Assembly (NCBI GenBank): GCA_963925545.1
Contig: CAWUSA010000006.1
Span: 1-64,000, forward strand
DNA length: 64,000 bases
DNA from: TMED14 sp963925545
GTDB taxonomy: Bacteria; Bacteroidota; Bacteroidia; Flavobacteriales; Schleiferiaceae
Direction of reading: 5' to 3'
Shown: positions 1 to 6,929 of the stretch, in pieces
Layout of the letters: the number at the start of each line of letters is the position of its first letter
How positions within the stretch are numbered: the stretch's first letter is position 1
The notes under the pieces: model-generated
Seen by the model: only the letters and a program-made list of their open reading frames with translations
The model's database searches: none
What the model was told of the DNA's origin: nothing
Position numbers and translations under genes: made by a program

Positions 1-316
1 AGCCTACTATGAATTGGCCGTTGCTGCTGACCCCAAATACTTGGATGCTGTTTACATGCTTGGTTTGATGGAAATTGACGCATCCAATGTGTGGGTACAA
101 AAAATCAACAAGTTGGGTCGTTCAGAGAACACCAAGGCGAAATCTTACGCCAAGGAAAAGGTCAGCGCGTTAGGCCGTGCCTTGGTTTACTTTGAGAAAG
201 CATACGCCATTGACAGCAAGGATGAAGCAACACTGAAGGCCTTGCGTGAAGTTTACTACAAGCTGACCAGGTACGATGACGTGAAGCGCATTACAAGTGA
301 GATGAAGCAGATTTAA
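1..316 (+). CDS. TPR-repeat protein, C-terminal fragment
   Basis: The reading frame is open from the left edge of the window and stops at 314-316, so only about 104 C-terminal residues are visible. The start AYYELAVAADPKYLDAVYML has the spacing of a tetratricopeptide helix pair (small residue, Tyr, Ala, then Pro-x-Tyr). A second TPR-like helix follows around ALVYFEKAYAIDSKDEATL. TPR proteins are protein-interaction scaffolds, and no specific role can be read from this fragment. The true start lies outside the window. An intrinsic terminator follows 23 bases after the stop. Confidence 0.75.
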   Translation, partial: AYYELAVAADPKYLDAVYMLGLMEIDASNVWVQKINKLGRSENTKAKSYAKEKVSALGRALVYFEKAYAIDSKDEATLKALREVYYKLTRYDDVKRITSEMKQI

Positions 317-339
317 TTCACTACATCACTAATTCATCA

Positions 340-368
340 AAGGCTCTGCGTTATGCAGAGCCTTTTTT
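340..368 (+). terminator. Intrinsic terminator after the TPR gene
   Basis: A perfect 10-bp stem (AAGGCTCTGC / GCAGAGCCTT) closes a five-base loop and runs directly into a T tract. It lies 23 bases after the stop of the TPR gene and ends that transcript. Confidence 0.9.
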
Positions 369-396
369 CGTGGTAGGCGTAGACTTTAATTGTTAG

Positions 397-422
397 TTAA
401 CATAATATATATTATAGGTTAA
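397..422. repeat. AT-rich inverted repeat
   Basis: A perfect 14-bp palindrome (ATAATATATATTAT, 402-415) is bracketed by TTAAC on the left and GTTAA on the right, giving an extended inverted repeat. It lies in the gap after the TPR terminator. A protein-binding site or a chance feature of AT-rich DNA are both possible. Confidence 0.35.
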
Positions 423-942
423 TCGTTGATTTCTTTGGTTTCATTGGTTCTTCTGCAGTTCATAGGCGTTACTAATCCTATAGGTGCAGTGAAAATAGCG
501 GCCATTCAAGGCTATATCATTAGCTTCTTTTAGCGCATAGATCAGTAAAACTTCCTATTTGTACTCGCTTACGATCACCTCAATACGCAAACATTGAACG
601 CCTAGCGTTAAAACATCCATGATCACTGTCACAATCTCGGTTGGTTTTCTATTGCTGATCCATGAAACGATCGCCCCTAGAATCTAGGCTTTGAGTCAAC
701 CTTTTAGTTGCTGTATTTTGCTGATTTTCCAAAAACGTCCACACGGGATTTTTAATGAATAATCAATTTAAGTTTTAGTTATTAAAGACCTGATTTTTAG
801 ATGATTATACATTGTCATAGATATTTCCTATGTAGCAATTATTTCATGCTTTTAACAGAAATTTCTTCAATTTCTTAATGTGCGGTTCTCTCGAAATCAA
901 GAAGCTGTCAAGGCTCGCATATGTATCACCTACAGCTCCCTC

Positions 943-1743
943 CTACGCCACATGCTTACCCAGCTCTAAGCGGAGAGATCGAACTTCATGCTGCAACGCA
1001 TCTAAACGGTTAATCACATCAGTGTCTCCTACTGCTTGTTTCGTTAGATCAAGCTGGATGACGCCCTCAACTCGCCAAACCTCTAGAACCTCATCGCTAT
1101 GTATGCGGTAGGGCTCGTACATAAGGTTGTCTGAAACCAGCTCGAAATCTGAAGATTCTAGTATATGGTTGTACCCGCGCTTAAATACTACGCCTTGGTC
1201 TTGGGTTAAGAAAACGTAAAGCTCTCCAGATTTGACATGCTGCCAATTTTGCACATAGCTAGCAATGACATAGGACCCCGGAAGGACGGGAAGCATGCTG
1301 TCTCCTTGGATTTGGAAAACACGGCGTGTACTTTCTTGAGAAAACTCAGGCAGAGGAAGGGAAAACTGCGGCAAAGCCTCAATGAAGTCCAAGTCGCCAT
1401 AGCCACCAAGGTAGCCCGCGGCAGCCTTGACGGGGACCACTGAAATGCGCTCTTTTCCACTGGCCTTATCTGTCGCTACTGTGAGTACACGAAGTTTGCT
1501 CCCTTTGGTTCGGGTTTCATCCGTTTGATTTGATTTAGCTTCAGATATTGGATCTGAAAGCAACTGATCTAAGCTGATATTCAGGGTCTGCGCAATGAGA
1601 ATTAACATGTCGATTTTTGGTTCTGCGCGACCCTCTTCGTAGGCTCCAACCAGGGATCGCTTGATACCCACGCGCTCAGCAAACTGAACCTGAGTCCAGG
1701 ATTTATCTTTGCGAAGGGTTTTTAAATTATGTGAGAAATACAT
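943..1743 (-). CDS. XRE-family regulator with LexA-like S24 peptidase domain
   Basis: A 266-residue DNA-binding regulator. Residues 6-62 form an XRE/Cro-type helix-turn-helix (TQVQFAERVGIKRSLVGAYE). Residues about 100-225 resemble the LexA/UmuD S24 domain. The putative dyad is Ser149 in GDSMLP and Lys188 in VVFKRG, and an Ala-Gly pair (109-110, in VKAAAGYLGG) sits where LexA-type proteins cleave themselves. A short heptad-like tail (INRLDALQHEVRSLRLEL) could dimerise. Established: many Bacteroidota carry XRE-S24 proteins of this form. Inferred: stress-induced self-cleavage, possibly phage- or SOS-like. The start at 1743 is an ATG with a palindrome just upstream. Confidence 0.85.
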   Translation of the reverse strand: MYFSHNLKTLRKDKSWTQVQFAERVGIKRSLVGAYEEGRAEPKIDMLILIAQTLNISLDQLLSDPISEAKSNQTDETRTKGSKLRVLTVATDKASGKERISVVPVKAAAGYLGGYGDLDFIEALPQFSLPLPEFSQESTRRVFQIQGDSMLPVLPGSYVIASYVQNWQHVKSGELYVFLTQDQGVVFKRGYNHILESSDFELVSDNLMYEPYRIHSDEVLEVWRVEGVIQLDLTKQAVGDTDVINRLDALQHEVRSLRLELGKHVA

Positions 1744-1750
1744 GGCAATG

Positions 1751-1763
1751 CTAATTATATTAG
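1751..1763. promoter_or_regulatory. Candidate operator of the XRE-S24 regulator
   Basis: A perfect 5-3-5 inverted repeat (CTAAT-TAT-ATTAG) ends eight bases upstream of the regulator's start codon. Two near-identical copies of ATTAGCAAT/ATTAGCATT lie in the same stretch. This is a plausible autoregulatory site, inferred from position and symmetry only. Confidence 0.4.
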
Positions 1764-1814
1764 ATTGCTAATGTAGTTAGTATTTACGAAATATGCAAAT
1801 GCTTATCAAGTTAC

Positions 1815-3062
1815 TCAAGATCTTGCGATAGGCATGTCAACAATCGCGTGACCAGCTAACCAGCCGGTAGTCCATGCAGCTTGAAAATTGAAGCCACCTG
1901 TCACAGCATCGATATCTAAGACCTCTCCTGCAAAAAAGAGTCCCGGCACCAATCGGCTTTCCATACGGCGAAAATCTACCTCAGAGAGGTCTACGCCGCC
2001 TGCAGTGACAAATTCCTCCTTGAAGGTGTTTTTCCCTACGACCTTGAATTCAGATTCAGATAAGGTGCCAACAAGTCGACGGATCATGGGCTTGCTTAAA
2101 TCAGACCAATTAGCTGTTGGTGGAACCTTTGCATAATCACAAAAGGCCTTCCATAGCCTTAAGGGTAAGCCAAATAGGGCATTAGATGCGACGCGTTTGC
2201 GGTTGGTTTGCGGGAGCTTTCTGTAGGTATTTAGCTCCTCAAGCAAGGATTCTTGAGTGAATTCCGGCAGCCAATCAATGAATAGGGTGAATTGATGGTC
2301 AGATTCTGCCATCCATCGTGCCCCAAAGGCAGAGAGCTTCAGCACTGCTGGACCACTCAAGCCCACATGCGTTATCAGCAAGGGCCCTTCGGCTTCCAGT
2401 CCAGCAACAGGAACGGTTAGTCGAACTTGCGACAGGGAAATGCCTGCCAGATCTTTGATGCGTGAGTCACGCAGCTGAAAGGTGAACAGCGATGGAACAG
2501 GTTTGACAATGTGATGACCAAGCTTAGCTATGATAGCCCACATGCGTTTGCTACTCCCCACTGCCATGAGCACATTGTCATAATGTACCACTTCATCACT
2601 ATCAAGCGTTAGGTTAAAGCCGCCATCAGGATCAGACACCAAGTCCTTGATTCCTGATTTTGTTGACAAAGTAGCGCCAGCTCGTTGAGCGAAATCCAAC
2701 AAGCAGTCTACAATGGTCTCAGACGAATTAGACACAGGGAAAACTCGATTATCAGCCTCAACAGTCAATGACACCCCTCTGTCTTCAAACCACTCCATGG
2801 TGTCACCTGTGCAAAATTTATGAAAAGGACCCAACAGCTCTTGACTTCCCCGAGGGTAATGGTCAATCAACTCGCGGGGATCAAAACAAGCATGGGTCAC
2901 GTTACACCTGCCACCACCGCTAATTCGGACCTTTGCTAAGGGCGATTGAGATTTTTCAAAAATATCAACCTGCGCTTGCGAAGAAGACTCTGCAGCGCAG
3001 ATGGCTGCAAAAACGCCTGATGCACCCCCGCCAATAACGGCAACTTTCACGTTTTGACCCAT
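1815..3062 (-). CDS. NAD(P)/FAD-dependent oxidoreductase, BaiN/HI0933 (YhiN) family
   Basis: A 415-residue flavoprotein. The N-terminus carries the Rossmann FAD signature VAVIGGGASG, followed by the family motif KVRISGGGRCNVTH. The C-terminal end has the second FAD-contacting segment (GLFFAGEVLDIDAVTGGFNFQ). Members are single-chain flavoproteins whose substrates are mostly unknown; one gut homologue reduces bile-acid intermediates. I chose the ATG at 3062 over an upstream TTG at 3077, because the FAD motif then begins at the usual distance. The start is 28 bases downstream of the zinc-ribbon gene on the same strand, so the two are probably co-transcribed. Confidence 0.9.
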   Translation of the reverse strand: MGQNVKVAVIGGGASGVFAAICAAESSSQAQVDIFEKSQSPLAKVRISGGGRCNVTHACFDPRELIDHYPRGSQELLGPFHKFCTGDTMEWFEDRGVSLTVEADNRVFPVSNSSETIVDCLLDFAQRAGATLSTKSGIKDLVSDPDGGFNLTLDSDEVVHYDNVLMAVGSSKRMWAIIAKLGHHIVKPVPSLFTFQLRDSRIKDLAGISLSQVRLTVPVAGLEAEGPLLITHVGLSGPAVLKLSAFGARWMAESDHQFTLFIDWLPEFTQESLLEELNTYRKLPQTNRKRVASNALFGLPLRLWKAFCDYAKVPPTANWSDLSKPMIRRLVGTLSESEFKVVGKNTFKEEFVTAGGVDLSEVDFRRMESRLVPGLFFAGEVLDIDAVTGGFNFQAAWTTGWLAGHAIVDMPIARS

Positions 3063-3089
3063 AACATAAAGGTACAAAACCAGATTCAG

Positions 3090-3476
3090 TCAATCCTTCC
3101 CCTTGCCAGAGATCCGCCTGAACTGAATTCGGCCCTTTTTAACGATTCGGTATTGCACATCATAGATGTTTTTAACCAAATTGCCTTTATCATTAACATA
3201 AGATGACGTATGGTACTCCTCAGTGAACCCATACAAGGTCAATTCCTCAAGAACTGCTTGATCGTGACCGCTGTCAATCATTTCACTGAGAACCGTATAG
3301 TTCAATCGAAGGTTTCTATGGACGGGGCGTGCCACCCTGCTGGCATTACTGTTTCGCTTATTATGGTAGCTGTTTCTACAGCCATCATCGCAAAACTTCT
3401 TATCAGAGCGTCCAAGTAATCTGGCGCCACACTGCATGCAATCTTCATGTATCATGTCATTGGTTTTAATAATCAT
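3090..3476 (-). CDS. Small zinc-ribbon protein (DUF2116-like)
   Basis: A 128-residue protein with an N-terminal Cys4 zinc ribbon: CMQCGARL, then FCDDGCRNSYHNK about 13 residues later. The basic stretch after it (NKRNSNASRVARPVHRN) could contact nucleic acid. This type of protein is common and uncharacterised in Bacteroidota. It heads a two-gene minus-strand unit with the flavoprotein and is divergent from ssb across about 160 bp. An alternative start at the second ATG (3455) would still keep the ribbon. Confidence 0.75.
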   Translation of the reverse strand: MIIKTNDMIHEDCMQCGARLLGRSDKKFCDDGCRNSYHNKRNSNASRVARPVHRNLRLNYTVLSEMIDSGHDQAVLEELTLYGFTEEYHTSSYVNDKGNLVKNIYDVQYRIVKKGRIQFRRISGKGKD

Positions 3477-3634
3477 GTGGCGAAGCTAAATACTAGGAAA
3501 GATTGCATTCGGTACAAATGTTTAAAAACACTTGGTCGATCAATCACTGACAGACTTAATCACTTTGAGACGACTATCTCGATTTTTCAGTCAAGTTATT
3601 TGCCCTGTTTAATCAATCTTAAAATCAAGAAAGC

Positions 3635-3994
3635 ATGTCAAACATGAAAAATCGCATCACCCTCATTGGTCGACTGGGCCAAGATCCAGAGCTCAAGGTC
3701 TTTGAGAACGGCAATCAAATGGCTAAATACGCCTTAGCTACCAATGAAGTCTACAAAAGCTCGGATGGCAACAAGCATGAAGACACCCAATGGCATCAAA
3801 TCATCGCCTGGGGCAAACTGGCCGAGCTGAGTGAGCGCTACCTTAGGAAAGGGGACCTCTGCGCCTTAGAAGGTAAAGTCATCTACCGAAGCTTTGAGAA
3901 CGACACCAATGAGAAGATGTACTTCACTGAAGTTGTGGTACACGACCTGCAATTCCTCACGCCTAAGTCAAGCAAGGAATCTACGGTTAACTGA
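3635..3994 (+). CDS. ssb: Single-stranded DNA-binding protein, short form
   Basis: A 119-residue OB-fold SSB. The N-terminus (NRITLIGRLGQDPELK) and the strand motif WHQIIAWGKLAE are typical. The protein ends in KSSKESTVN. It lacks the glycine/proline-rich linker and the acidic DDxPF-type tail that housekeeping SSBs use to recruit replication and repair partners. It may therefore be an accessory SSB used in recombination or uptake, with another full-length ssb elsewhere in the genome (inference). A second ATG three codons downstream is an equally good start. Its 3' end overlaps the convergent carboxypeptidase gene by eight bases. Confidence 0.92.
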   Translation: MSNMKNRITLIGRLGQDPELKVFENGNQMAKYALATNEVYKSSDGNKHEDTQWHQIIAWGKLAELSERYLRKGDLCALEGKVIYRSFENDTNEKMYFTEVVVHDLQFLTPKSSKESTVN

Positions 3995-4988
3995 TCTGCT
4001 GAGCCGACCGCTCATCAAAGACCTCCCCTGGCATCAGCCTGGGGAGGTGTGATGACCAATGGCGCCAAGCAGGGCCTTGCTGAGCATCACCCTTCAAAAC
4101 CCGCCACTCTGTATGCAACCTGCCCTGCCGCAGGATCTCTTGGTGTGCCAGTGTGCATGATTGGCCATTTCCCACCTGAACACTGGCATCCCTTGCATCA
4201 TCAATATTCATAGGCAATGCCAAATAGTCGTCAGGGGGATTTTGAAATATCTCCTCCCACGAAGTGCTGTCAATATTGACAAGCAACAAGGCAAGCGCCT
4301 GAGCTGTTTCCCCTCGTGTCCAATCACTCAGGGTGATACCAGTCTCTAAGGTGATGGTTGGTGCATGGCTTTGCCATAAGTCACCAAAAGCATTAGGGTA
4401 ATGGCTGTCATTGAAGCGAGCCAGTCCCCAACGGGGATGCTGTTGAGAAATCTGATTGGCCATCCACGACGCAACCTTTGATGCTTCGAGGTCAAATCCT
4501 CCTTCATGTTTAGGATTGCTGCATGGTGCGAGCAATGAAAAAGTAGCGGGTCTGTCACTGCCTATGCCGCGAAAGCAACTGCGCTGATCATGAAGATTAA
4601 GGACCAGCTTTGGCTGAATGCGAGGCATCAACGAGAGCAAAGCTTGACCTTCCTTGGTCTCAGACCGGATGGCATCGCGATTCACATCCTTGCCGTTATG
4701 GTTCAAGCGCGTAAAGGCATCGGCGCCATCGGGATTGAGGACGGGAACGATGCACCATGATTTATGGCCGAATTGTGGCTGCTGTATCAATGCTGTCAAT
4801 GCTTCAGCTCCAGTGGTTTCATTGCCATGCATCAGTGACCAAGCAAGGACTTCACATTGATCAAGCGGCGTTTGATGGAAGGCAATGATAGCCTGACCCA
4901 GCTCACTGTGCCCAATGACACTTTGCTGCCAATGTGGCAGAAGAGATTGCCAAAGTTTTACACGACGTGCTGAAGACAAGTAGTTCAT
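3987..4988 (-). CDS. M14-family zinc carboxypeptidase
   Basis: A 333-residue peptidase. Zinc ligands are visible as His54 and Glu57 (MHGNET) and His133 (LNLHDQ). Substrate-binding NPDGAD and DVNRD segments lie between them, and a probable catalytic Glu sits in TITLETG. M14 enzymes remove C-terminal residues from peptides or act on related amide bonds; there is no signal peptide, so a cytoplasmic role is likely. The start codon is divergent from the PhoD-like gene with only 36 bp between them. The 3' end overlaps ssb by eight bases. Confidence 0.88.
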   Translation of the reverse strand: MNYLSSARRVKLWQSLLPHWQQSVIGHSELGQAIIAFHQTPLDQCEVLAWSLMHGNETTGAEALTALIQQPQFGHKSWCIVPVLNPDGADAFTRLNHNGKDVNRDAIRSETKEGQALLSLMPRIQPKLVLNLHDQRSCFRGIGSDRPATFSLLAPCSNPKHEGGFDLEASKVASWMANQISQQHPRWGLARFNDSHYPNAFGDLWQSHAPTITLETGITLSDWTRGETAQALALLLVNIDSTSWEEIFQNPPDDYLALPMNIDDARDASVQVGNGQSCTLAHQEILRQGRLHTEWRVLKGDAQQGPAWRHWSSHLPRLMPGEVFDERSAQQIS

Positions 4989-5024
4989 GTGGTAAATTTA
5001 ACCCGCTTCAAACCATTGACCATT

Positions 5025-5981
5025 ATGCAAAAGTTTTTCTTTATCCCCCTACTCCTCGGCCTCTCCTTTGCACTCCATTCTCAAAGCATGCGATTTGGCA
5101 TAGGTAGTTGTGCAGCGGGGGGAGACGGCAACAATGATGACATATTCCAAACCCTAGAGAAAGAGAAACTAGACCATTTTCTATGGTTAGGTGACAACGC
5201 CTACTACACGAAAAAGGATTGGAAAAACGAAGAAAGCATGGTTGCCGCGATGCAACAGCGACACGCCTCTCCGTTATTGGCATCCTTCCTTCGATCCACG
5301 CCACAGTTGGCCATTTGGGATGACCATGACTTTGGTCCCAATGATTCGGATAGCAGTTTTGCTCAAGCTGCAGCCAGCGCAGGGGTGTTTGATAAGACAT
5401 GGCCAGACAACCCAACGGACCTGGCAACCAACGGTGACCTTCGCTGGGATTTACGCATGGGGTCAGTTTTATTCGTAGGCCTGGATAACCGAACCCATAG
5501 AGGACCCAAGGGCACACAAATACTTGGCAAGGGTCAATTGCAGTACCTGCGTGACCTGCTCGACACACATCGCGATGCAGCCTGGGTGTTTATCGCTGTT
5601 GGCTCTCAGGTTCTCAACGAAGCTGAAGTATTTGAGAATTACAGCCGATTCCCTGAACGCGAAACCTTTCTCTCAATTTGCGAAGATCACACCGCCCAGG
5701 TAGTCTTCCTTACGGGTGATCGCCACCACGGTGAAATCAACCAATCTCAGCGCGGCTCATTGGTTGAAATCACCTCTTCCCCACTCACGTCTCGCTCCCA
5801 CGAACCTTCTGCAGGTGAATTGAAGGCCAATGTGAACCTTGTGAAGGGCACAGTGATCAGCACACAACATTACACCGTTATTGAGTTGTCCGAGGACGGC
5901 TTAGCTGCTGAAGTGATTTTCAAGGATGCCAAGGGCATGGAATTGCTAGTGTACAGCCTGCAAGCTCAAGGGCTCGAGTGA
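5025..5981 (+). CDS. PhoD-like metallophosphatase, secreted
   Basis: A 318-residue protein with a signal peptide (MQKFFFIPLLLGLSFALHSQ). Motifs of the alkaline phosphatase D/PhoD-like calcineurin fold appear in order: FGIGSCA, LWLGDNAYY, AIWDDHDFGPND and FLTGDRHHGEI. Such enzymes hydrolyse phosphate mono- or diesters outside the cytoplasm, using bound metals. I use the ATG at 5025 because it begins a clean signal peptide; a GTG at 4989 would add twelve residues in front of it. The stop overlaps the GTG start of the following esterase, so the two genes are probably translated together. Confidence 0.88.
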   Translation: MQKFFFIPLLLGLSFALHSQSMRFGIGSCAAGGDGNNDDIFQTLEKEKLDHFLWLGDNAYYTKKDWKNEESMVAAMQQRHASPLLASFLRSTPQLAIWDDHDFGPNDSDSSFAQAAASAGVFDKTWPDNPTDLATNGDLRWDLRMGSVLFVGLDNRTHRGPKGTQILGKGQLQYLRDLLDTHRDAAWVFIAVGSQVLNEAEVFENYSRFPERETFLSICEDHTAQVVFLTGDRHHGEINQSQRGSLVEITSSPLTSRSHEPSAGELKANVNLVKGTVISTQHYTVIELSEDGLAAEVIFKDAKGMELLVYSLQAQGLE

Positions 5982-6622
5982 GCACGTTGCACGCTTTGGC
6001 TGATTCGCTGTCCTGCCGTTTGAATGAGGGACTTCCAGAAATTTGGTTGCTTCATGGCTACGGAAGCCATGAAGGCGACTTGTTCTCCTTTGAGTCCGCT
6101 CTACCACAACACGGCATACGATCGCTAAAGGCACCCATAGGTTTAGCTATGGGAGGCCGGGCTTGGTATGAGATCCATTGGGATGCTGATGGGCTTAAAT
6201 CAGAGGACATGGAACAGGCTAAGGACGCCATGGCACTGATTGTGGATGCATTGAAAGGCATTGATGGCCCTCCACCCCTATTGTTTGGCTTCAGTCAAGG
6301 GGGAATATTGGCCAATGCCATTGCATGGAATCATCCAGACTTGATTGCTGGATCTATCGCTGTATGCAGTTACTTTCCCCACAACTGGCCAGTGATTGAC
6401 CTCACTAGCCCACCTGTTTCAAAGCCCCTTTTCATGGCTGTTGGCAACCAGGATGGCGTGATTCCTGCCAGTCGATCCATGCCAACCTATCAAGTGCTAG
6501 GTGATGCCATCCAGGAGCAATTAACGGTCAAGAGCTACCCCATGGCACACGGCATTCACCCCACCTGTTTTAGAGATATCCTCAGTTGGATTGCGCTTCA
6601 TGGACTGAACGCCAAGATTTGA
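5978..6622 (+). CDS. Alpha/beta-hydrolase, phospholipase/carboxylesterase type
   Basis: A 214-residue cytosolic serine hydrolase of the phospholipase/carboxylesterase (YpfH-like) family. The nucleophile elbow is GFSQGG, the acid is probably Asp in NQDGVIP, and the base is His in MAHGIHP. The GTG start overlaps the PhoD stop (GTGA). The last 27 codons fall within a 127-bp sequence found again at 11531-11655, where it is frameshifted. Before the islet arose, this gene would have been immediately convergent with pnuC. Confidence 0.85.
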   Translation: MSTLHALADSLSCRLNEGLPEIWLLHGYGSHEGDLFSFESALPQHGIRSLKAPIGLAMGGRAWYEIHWDADGLKSEDMEQAKDAMALIVDALKGIDGPPPLLFGFSQGGILANAIAWNHPDLIAGSIAVCSYFPHNWPVIDLTSPPVSKPLFMAVGNQDGVIPASRSMPTYQVLGDAIQEQLTVKSYPMAHGIHPTCFRDILSWIALHGLNAKI

Positions 6623-6666
6623 GACCACTGAAGGACATGGCGAACAGTAAGGCGCTTTAGCCTGTC
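6540..6666 (+). repeat. Direct repeat, left copy (esterase/pnuC junction)
   Basis: About 127 bp that recur at 11531-11655 with roughly 90% identity by eye. This copy holds the intact 3' end of the esterase gene plus about 85 bp equivalent to the antisense 3' end of pnuC. The right copy holds the intact pnuC end and a broken esterase end. The longest identical run covers about 50 bases, starting in GTTTTAGAGATATCC. Confidence 0.9.
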
Positions 6667-6929
6667 TGTACTCCTGAACTCTACTTTGATTTTTATTTCA
6701 CTAGGGGCTTAGTGAGTTTGACAACCTTAAGGCTCTATCTATTTCAACCATTCCGAGCGATCTGTGTCCGTTCACCTGATATGACGAGAATCATTAGATT
6801 TGAATTACGACTTTAAACAAAGACCCTACACATCTTTAAAAAAAACCGAAATAAAGTTTGTCCATAAATTCGTCACGAAAAAATAGGTTTACTACTTGGT
6901 AAACTTGATTTGAAAGAAAACTATCTAGA
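6667..6929 (+). promoter_or_regulatory. Leader region of the TonB receptor gene
   Basis: No gene is seen between the left repeat and the receptor start. The final 120 bases are very AT-rich and contain a poly-A run and a symmetrical element at 6887-6904. I could not identify a promoter with the Bacteroidota -33/-7 consensus at correct spacing. Confidence 0.4.
6887..6904. promoter_or_regulatory. Candidate operator upstream of the TonB receptor
   Basis: A perfect 6-6-6 inverted repeat (GTTTAC-TACTTG-GTAAAC) ends 25 bases before the receptor's ATG. Its position fits a regulator-binding site; no regulator is encoded in the islet, so any regulator would act from elsewhere. Confidence 0.35.

Larger units (their letters stand above)
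317..942. other. AT-rich gap without a recognisable gene
   Basis: Apart from the terminator at 340-368, no convincing coding region is seen on either strand in these 626 bases. The stretch is clearly more AT-rich than the flanking genes. It contains an AT-rich palindrome at 397-422. The gap separates two convergent genes, so a promoter function is not needed here. It may hold decayed sequence, but I recognise no protein remnant. Confidence 0.6.

Noticed and set aside
878..1111. Plus-strand frame of 77 codons
   Set aside because: It overlaps the XRE-S24 regulator on the opposite strand and has no protein-like pattern.
3447..3647. Plus-strand frame of 66 codons before ssb
   Set aside because: It has no recognisable motif, overlaps two real genes, and spans their divergent promoter region.
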